Assembly (NCBI GenBank): GCA_045809945.1
Contig: JBJMWW010000140.1
Span: 1-11,260 of the forward strand
Length of the DNA stretch: 11,260 bases
Direction: 5' to 3'
Origin: CADDYX01 sp045809945
GTDB taxonomy: Bacteria; Verrucomicrobiota; Verrucomicrobiia; Chthoniobacterales; UBA10450
Below, piece after piece: positions 6,747 through 11,260 of the stretch. The notes below the pieces were generated by a model. The model searched no databases. It was given only the letters and a program-made list of their open reading frames with translations, and was not told the DNA's origin. The position numbers were made by a program, and so were the translations under genes. How positions within the stretch are numbered: the first letter of the stretch is position 1; each line of letters begins with the position of its first letter.

Positions 6747-7952
6747 TTAGCGAAACGGGATCAGCTTTTTGACACGGTCGCGCCAGCTCGGGGGCCGGCG
6801 ATCTGCCTGAACAGCGTGCGCGTATTTGATCAGGCCGATTGCAGTCGAGAATTGCGGATTCTCAAACGCGCTCGTCAGGCCGGACATGCTCTGGGCATGC
6901 GCTACTCGCGCCGGCAGCTCGAAAATTTCTTCGGCGAGATGGGCAATGCCCGACAAATGACTGCAACCGCCGGTGATGAAAATTCCTTCGCCGATGTAGT
7001 TGATGAATCCTTCGTCATCGAGCTGGCGCTTGAGCAGCTCGAGCGTTTCTCGGAGCCGCAGATGAATGATCGTGTTCAGCGTCTCGCGCTCGATCTCCTT
7101 GCCCGCGAAACCGGAATCGTCCTTCAGCAGGACGGTTTCTCCAGGCAGGCAATTCCCCAGCGTGCAGCTGCCTTCTTCGAGTTTCAGTTTCTCGGCCCGG
7201 GTCATCGGAATGCGCAGACCCATCGAAATGTCGTTCGTGATGTGATCTCCACCGACGGCGAGAGAGCCGCTTTGCTTGACCGCTCCGTCGACGTACAAAA
7301 TGAAATCAGTTGTTCCTCCGCCCATATCGATGACGAGCGCGCCGAGATTTTTTTGATTCTGCGTCAACACGACCTGCGCTGAGGCGAGCGGATTGAAGAC
7401 GACATCCTCGACGTCGAGCGGCAACTCGCGCACGCATCGGATCGCGTTTTGAATCCGCGTCCGCACGCCGTGAATGATGTGGAAGTCAGCTTCCAACCGG
7501 TTACCCAGCATGCCGAGCGGATTCAACACGCCGTCCTGTCCGTCGACGTGATAATGCTGAATGATCGAATGCAGAAACGCGTTCGGCGCTGGAATGCTCA
7601 CCTCGCGCGCGTTGATCTTCACGTCGTCGATATCCTGCTCATCGATTTCGTCGCGCTCCTCCGGCAGCACGACACAGCCGCGATTGTTGAAGCTCTGAAT
7701 ATGCGCGCCGGTTACGCCGACGTAGACGCTGCGAATCATGACGTCGCTCTTCTGCTCGGCGTCGACGATCGCTTCGTGGACGCATTTCATCGCGGTCTCG
7801 AAATCGACGATCTCGCCTTTGCGAACACCGCGGGAAGGCGCTTCGCCGACGCCGAGAATCTTGATCGTTCCGTCGGGGCGCCCTTCCCCGACGACGACAC
7901 AAATTTTCGACGTTCCAATTTCCAACCCCACCATCAAATCGCTGCTCGGCAT
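6747..7952 (-). CDS. ftsA: cell division protein FtsA
   Basis: FtsA is the actin-like ATPase that anchors FtsZ filaments to the inner face of the membrane and recruits later division proteins. The 401-residue product shows the phosphate-1 motif VGLEIGTSKICVVVG (8-22), the FtsA-specific 1C domain region (about 82-160, starting GAHIQSFNNRGCV), the phosphate-2 motif VIDMGGGTTDF (207-217), GGDHIT (234-239) and the adenosine motif GIFITGGCSHLSG (323-335). It ends in a basic amphipathic segment, PSWRDRVKKLIPF (388-400), which is the expected membrane-targeting helix. Length is close to the usual 400-420 residues. The ATG at 7952 is 3 bp after the ftsQ stop and is preceded by a purine-rich ribosome site (GGAAAGAAAGGG) in the last codons of ftsQ. 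It sits between ftsQ and ftsZ, the classic order. Confidence 0.97.
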   Translation of the reverse strand: MPSSDLMVGLEIGTSKICVVVGEGRPDGTIKILGVGEAPSRGVRKGEIVDFETAMKCVHEAIVDAEQKSDVMIRSVYVGVTGAHIQSFNNRGCVVLPEERDEIDEQDIDDVKINAREVSIPAPNAFLHSIIQHYHVDGQDGVLNPLGMLGNRLEADFHIIHGVRTRIQNAIRCVRELPLDVEDVVFNPLASAQVVLTQNQKNLGALVIDMGGGTTDFILYVDGAVKQSGSLAVGGDHITNDISMGLRIPMTRAEKLKLEEGSCTLGNCLPGETVLLKDDSGFAGKEIERETLNTIIHLRLRETLELLKRQLDDEGFINYIGEGIFITGGCSHLSGIAHLAEEIFELPARVAHAQSMSGLTSAFENPQFSTAIGLIKYAHAVQADRRPPSWRDRVKKLIPFR

Positions 7953-7955
7953 TCG

Positions 7956-9011
7956 TTACCCTTTCTTTCCTTTTCTTGGAGGCGGCGCGCTCCCGCGGTG
8001 ATCGGCACGAGAGCGTCCCGCCTCTGATGCTTTTGGCATGTCCTCCGGATGCACCGGGATCGCTTTCATGATCCGCGGCTGCTCGTTTGGATCGAGTGTG
8101 TCGTTGATTACTTCGCTCGCCGGTTTCATGAACGTCACCGGCACGTTTCGCTGCACCAATAAATTCACCGTCTCGATCTCGCGTTTCGAATCGTCCGACC
8201 AGACGAGGAACTGCTCGAGGCGCTGGAGTTGTTGTTCGAGGTTGTCGAAGCCGAAGGTGATCCGCGCGTGGGTTTTATCGGAGACGACGAGGCAGTAGCC
8301 CTTCGAGACATCGATCTCGCGAATTTGAAAACGGGTCTGCATGAAACTGCCCGTGCTCAGCCGCAGCAGTTCAAGCGCGGCCTTGCCTTCGAATGAGCCG
8401 ACGAGCTTTCCGGGCTCGAGCGACTCGCTCGCGCAACCCGTGATCAGCGGAAGCCCGAGGTATTCCGGCAACAGCTTTTTTTGTTTCATCAAGACGCCGC
8501 GGGCGTCGACCAAAAATGCATTGTCAGAGGAGAACGGGTCGTTCAGCTCCTTATCCGCCGTGATCCACGCGATCGGTTTGCGTTCGGTGATCGCGATGTC
8601 GATCTCGTTCGGCATCTTGCGAGTGACCTGCACGTCGTCGACCTGAGGCAACGCCTGCAGATCGTCATGCAGACGCGCGAGATTCACGCGGAAGATGTTC
8701 ACCCCGTCGCGCAGATTCGCCGCCTTCAAGACCTGCTCGCGCTGCAAAGTCCCGTCCGTCTGCACCTCGATGCTGCTCAGCCGGTAATCAGGGTTCTCGA
8801 AAAACAGCCGCATCACGCCGACTCGAATCGCGATCGCTGCGCCCGCACAAACTGCGAGCGCGAGGAGAACCTTCGAAACGACGACGAGAATGCGCCGGTT
8901 GCGGTGTTGCGTCGCTTTGTGCGAACGCACCTTCACGTCGAGCAGGTGTTGCTGACGACGGACGCGGGTGTTCGATTTGCGTTCGTTCCGGGCGCGCGGC
9001 CGTTCCGCCAT
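7956..9011 (-). CDS. ftsQ: cell division protein FtsQ/DivIB
   Basis: FtsQ is a single-pass inner-membrane protein that links the cytoplasmic ring to the septal peptidoglycan synthases through FtsB and FtsL. Sequence conservation is weak, as usual for this family, and the call rests on architecture and position. A strongly basic cytoplasmic N-terminus (1-40) is followed by one transmembrane helix (about 41-62), then the POTRA domain from YRLSSIEVQ (76-84) through FRVNLARLHDDLQALPQVDDVQVTRKMPNEIDIAITERKPIAW (107-149), with its typical strand-helix-helix-strand-strand pattern. The beta domain covers about 165-300. The tail (310-351) is Pro, Lys and Arg rich and probably disordered. At 351 residues it is longer than E. 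coli FtsQ (276), the extra length lying in both termini. It starts 8 bp after the ddl stop and ends 3 bp before ftsA. Confidence 0.92.
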   Translation of the reverse strand: MAERPRARNERKSNTRVRRQQHLLDVKVRSHKATQHRNRRILVVVSKVLLALAVCAGAAIAIRVGVMRLFFENPDYRLSSIEVQTDGTLQREQVLKAANLRDGVNIFRVNLARLHDDLQALPQVDDVQVTRKMPNEIDIAITERKPIAWITADKELNDPFSSDNAFLVDARGVLMKQKKLLPEYLGLPLITGCASESLEPGKLVGSFEGKAALELLRLSTGSFMQTRFQIREIDVSKGYCLVVSDKTHARITFGFDNLEQQLQRLEQFLVWSDDSKREIETVNLLVQRNVPVTFMKPASEVINDTLDPNEQPRIMKAIPVHPEDMPKASEAGRSRADHRGSAPPPRKGKKG

Positions 9012-9019
9012 TCGTGCTC

Positions 9020-9946
9020 TTATCGCGCACCGCCTTTCGTTCGCGCGAGTGACAGCTCAATGATTCGCGCGCAGAGCTGCGGATAATTGATACCCGCTGC
9101 CGCGGCCATTTCGGGCAAGAGACTCGCCTCGGTCATTCCCGGAATCGTGTTCACCTCGAGCACGCTCGGTTCGCCGTTATCCGGCAACATGATATCGACC
9201 CGCGAATAAACCTTCAGCCCTAACGAAAGATGCGCGCGCAAGGCGAGATCCTGCACCGCCCGCGTTTGTTCGCCGCCAATGTTTGCCGGACAAACGTGCT
9301 CCGCTCCACCGCCTGCATTCGGGTTGAGAAACGGATACTTGTTCGTGAAATCGTAGAATCCGCCTTTCGGAATGATCTCCAGAATCGGCAACGCCTGATG
9401 GCCCAGAACGCCAATCGTCAGTTCGCGACCAGGAACGAATTTCTCCACCAGCAATTCGCGGTCGTATTTCAGCGCCTCGCTAATCGCCGCATCCACCTCG
9501 CGTTCGTTCCTCACGATCGACACGCCTACCGTCGAACCCTGCCGCGGCGCCTTGATAACGTAGGGAATCGGCATCGTCGGCCGCTGACCGCTCTCGAACA
9601 CCTGCCAGTACGGGGTCGTCACGCCCGCTTCCTGGAATTTTTCTTTCGACAAAATCTTGTCGAAGGCAACACGACTCTCCTCGACTCCTTCGCCTGTGTA
9701 GGGAACGCCGCGCGTTTCGAGGATCTGCTGGACTTGCCCGTCTTCGCCAAAGGTTCCGTGCAAGGCGATGAACGCGAGTTCGGTGCCTGCAGGTAACTCA
9801 AAGTTTTCGTCGCGCACGTCCACTTCTGCGGCTTCCGCGCCTAACGAACGCAGCGCCTTGGCCACACCTCGCCCAGTCGCAAGCGAGACATCACGCTCCG
9901 ATCCCGGCCCGCCCATCAGCACCGCGATTTTCTTCGGTAGCGTCAT
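9020..9946 (-). CDS. ddl: D-alanine--D-alanine ligase
   Basis: Ddl joins two D-Ala molecules with ATP to make the dipeptide end of the peptidoglycan stem. The 308-residue product is the normal length for the DdlB type. Motifs: MGGPGSERDVSLATG (11-25, with the conserved active-site Glu17), ALHGTFGEDGQVQ (61-73), the ATP-grasp segment YVIKAPRQGSTVGV (129-142), LLVEKFVPGRELTIGV (165-180), FYDFTNKYPF (197-206), YSRVDIML (247-254) and VLEVNTIPGMTEASLLP (262-278) with metal and substrate residues E264 and N266. Tyr204 lies at the position (Tyr216 in E. coli DdlB) where Phe favours D-Ala-D-lactate, so D-Ala-D-Ala is the expected product. The ATG overlaps the stop of the preceding gene (ATGA), with a GGGGGAAG ribosome site in the last murB codons. 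Placement between murB and ftsQ is classic dcw order. Confidence 0.97.
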   Translation of the reverse strand: MTLPKKIAVLMGGPGSERDVSLATGRGVAKALRSLGAEAAEVDVRDENFELPAGTELAFIALHGTFGEDGQVQQILETRGVPYTGEGVEESRVAFDKILSKEKFQEAGVTTPYWQVFESGQRPTMPIPYVIKAPRQGSTVGVSIVRNEREVDAAISEALKYDRELLVEKFVPGRELTIGVLGHQALPILEIIPKGGFYDFTNKYPFLNPNAGGGAEHVCPANIGGEQTRAVQDLALRAHLSLGLKVYSRVDIMLPDNGEPSVLEVNTIPGMTEASLLPEMAAAAGINYPQLCARIIELSLARTKGGAR

Positions 9947-11260
9947 GCGTCTTCCCCCACGATTTGAACTTCGGTCTCCAGCTCGATCCCGCGTTGCTGG
10001 CGCGCGGCCGCCTTGATCTTGTCGATCAATTCGAGCATGTCGCCTGCGCTCGCTCCGCCGTCGTTGACGAGAAAGTTTCCGTGCACGTCGGACACACGCG
10101 CCTTGCCGACGTGGATATTTTTCAATCCAAGTTCATCAACGAGTTTGCCCGCAGGACAGGTCCCGGGGTTCTTGAAAATGCAACCGGCGCTAGAGGCGAT
10201 CGGCTGCGAACTGCGGCGTTTTTCCTGGGAGTCCTGAAGCTTGCGCAGAATTTCTTGCGGCTCCGATTTCTCACCGCGGAACACGGCTGAAACGGCGTAA
10301 TTGTGCTCGAGTGACGGCACATGGCGGTAGTGCACTTCCAACTCGTTGCCGGATTTCGTGTGCGCGTTTCCGTCGCTGTCGAGAAAGCGCACGCTGACCA
10401 CGTTATCGAAAGTCTGCGCGCCCATCGCGCCGGCGTTCATGCGCAAACCGCCCCCGACGTTTCCCGGAATTCCCTCCATCCACTCCAGCCCGCCGATGCC
10501 GTGCGCTTTTCCCGCATAGGCGACCTGCTTCAACTTCACGCCTGCGCCCGCGCTTATCTGCATGTCACGCACTTCGATCCGGTCGAACTCGCCGCCGCTC
10601 GGATGAACAACCACGCCCCTGATGCCGCCATCACGCACGAGCAGGTTCGATCCGCGGCCGATCACAAAGAGCGGCTGATTTTCGCGCCGACAAAAACGAA
10701 TTAATTCTGCAAACGCCGCTTCCGTTCGCGGCTCGACCCAGAACTGCGCCGGACCGCCGACGCGAAGTGTGGTGTGCTTCGCCAGCGGTTCGTAAAGCTT
10801 AACGTTGCCCTCTTCGCCGACGACCGCTTTCAGCTTTTCCGCAATAACCAGATCGGCAGCGAGCGCGGACAGTTGCTCATGAACATTCCCGGCCCCCAGA
10901 CTCAAGACGAGGTCGCCGGAATCAAGCATGTTCCCGATGTCACGATGAACGCGATCGAGCCTTGGCTGATAGCTGACGCCGCCATGCCCGTGCGCCTCGA
11001 CTTCATCGGCTATGGTGCGGCCGCTTATCCCCGGAATTGGCGTTTCGCTCGCGGCATAAACGTCGGTTACGACAACGCGAAGCGCGTCATCAAAGGCACG
11101 GCCAAATTCCTTCCGCAGCACTTTCGTGCGCGAATACCGATGAGGCTGAAACATGGCGAGCACGCGATTGCGGCCAGCTGCCTTCGCGGTCGCGAGCGTC
11201 GCGCGAATTTCCGTCGGATGGTGCGCGTAATCGTCGACCAGAAGAAACCGCTCGCTCGCA
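9943..11260 (-). CDS. murC-murB: MurC-MurB fusion: UDP-MurNAc--L-Ala ligase C-terminal domain joined to UDP-MurNAc dehydrogenase, N-terminus cut by right window edge
   Basis: One uninterrupted frame enters at the right edge and stops at 9943. The first 32 codons, before the GTG at 11163, read LLVDDYAHHPTEIRATLATA, a MurC signature, continuing into MLAMFQPHRYSRTK (the MurC FQPHR motif). That GTG is therefore not the gene start. The MurC C-terminal domain ends at about residue 105 counted from 11163 (VLSLGAGNVHEQL, 86-98). After a linker of only a few residues a full-length MurB follows (about 110-406): EPLAKHTTLRVGGPAQ (125-140), RGSNLLVRDGGIRG (170-183), GIPGNVGGGLRMNAGA (231-246), YRHVPS (279-284) and SSAGCIFKNPG (324-334). 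MurB makes UDP-MurNAc from the enolpyruvyl sugar with FAD and NADPH; MurC then adds L-Ala. Cys328 occupies the proton-donor position, Ser229 in E. coli. The full gene should encode about 750 residues. Confidence 0.93.
   Translation of the reverse strand, partial: ASERFLLVDDYAHHPTEIRATLATAKAAGRNRVLAMFQPHRYSRTKVLRKEFGRAFDDALRVVVTDVYAASETPIPGISGRTIADEVEAHGHGGVSYQPRLDRVHRDIGNMLDSGDLVLSLGAGNVHEQLSALAADLVIAEKLKAVVGEEGNVKLYEPLAKHTTLRVGGPAQFWVEPRTEAAFAELIRFCRRENQPLFVIGRGSNLLVRDGGIRGVVVHPSGGEFDRIEVRDMQISAGAGVKLKQVAYAGKAHGIGGLEWMEGIPGNVGGGLRMNAGAMGAQTFDNVVSVRFLDSDGNAHTKSGNELEVHYRHVPSLEHNYAVSAVFRGEKSEPQEILRKLQDSQEKRRSSQPIASSAGCIFKNPGTCPAGKLVDELGLKNIHVGKARVSDVHGNFLVNDGGASAGDMLELIDKIKAAARQQRGIELETEVQIVGEDA

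Noticed and set aside
7449..8027. Plus-strand open frame of 192 codons opposite the ftsA N-terminus
   Set aside because: Antisense to clear ftsA motifs and crosses the ftsA/ftsQ junction; no domain recognised.
1..11260. Mobile element, phage, toxin-antitoxin, defence or CRISPR system
   Set aside because: No integrase, transposase, toxin, nuclease or repeat-spacer pattern is present; all coding space is filled by housekeeping or simple enzyme genes.

Overview
This is a compact, GC-rich bacterial chromosomal window with eight protein-coding genes and no gene-free stretch longer than about 160 bp. I see no rRNA, tRNA, CRISPR array, transposase or phage gene. The content is mostly core housekeeping: a glyoxylate-shunt pair, aceB-aceA, and the distal half of a division and cell wall (dcw) cluster, murC-murB, ddl, ftsQ, ftsA, ftsZ. 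The gram-negative-style dcw order, the in-frame murC-murB fusion, the unusual FtsZ and a dispersed-repeat type common in soil bacterial genomes fit a verrucomicrobial (soil Spartobacteria-like) genome best. That assignment is inference from gene content and could be wrong.

Layout from left to right. Positions 1-388 (minus) hold the N-terminal part of an FAD-dependent monooxygenase-type oxidoreductase that runs off the left edge. It is divergent, with only 15 bp between start codons, from a small VOC/glyoxalase-fold protein (404-817, plus). That gene converges, 6 bp apart, on aceA (824-2122, minus), which follows aceB (2125-3738, minus) by 2 bp. Together AceA and AceB bypass the decarboxylating steps of the TCA cycle and allow growth on C2 units.

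The 160-bp gap at 3739-3898 is mostly one 112-bp imperfect palindrome (3757-3868) of the widespread 'GTCATCCTGAGCGAAGCGAAGGA' type. Its right edge overlaps a good sigma70-like promoter that should start transcription at or next to the ATG of an exported M20-family metallo-amidohydrolase (3899-5239, plus), suggesting a leaderless mRNA. The amidohydrolase gene converges on ftsZ with 20 bp between stop codons.

From 11260 down to 5260 the minus strand carries the dcw run with gaps of -4, 8, 3 and 11 bp, surely one transcript whose promoter lies to the right of the window. The products make UDP-MurNAc and attach L-Ala (MurB and MurC, fused), make D-Ala-D-Ala (Ddl), and build the division ring (FtsQ, FtsA, FtsZ). 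The points most worth a second look are the MurC-MurB fusion with Cys at the MurB proton-donor position, the FtsZ T7 catalytic loop with Gly in place of a conserved Asp, and the repeat/promoter overlap. I found no convincing sign of a new multi-gene system here.
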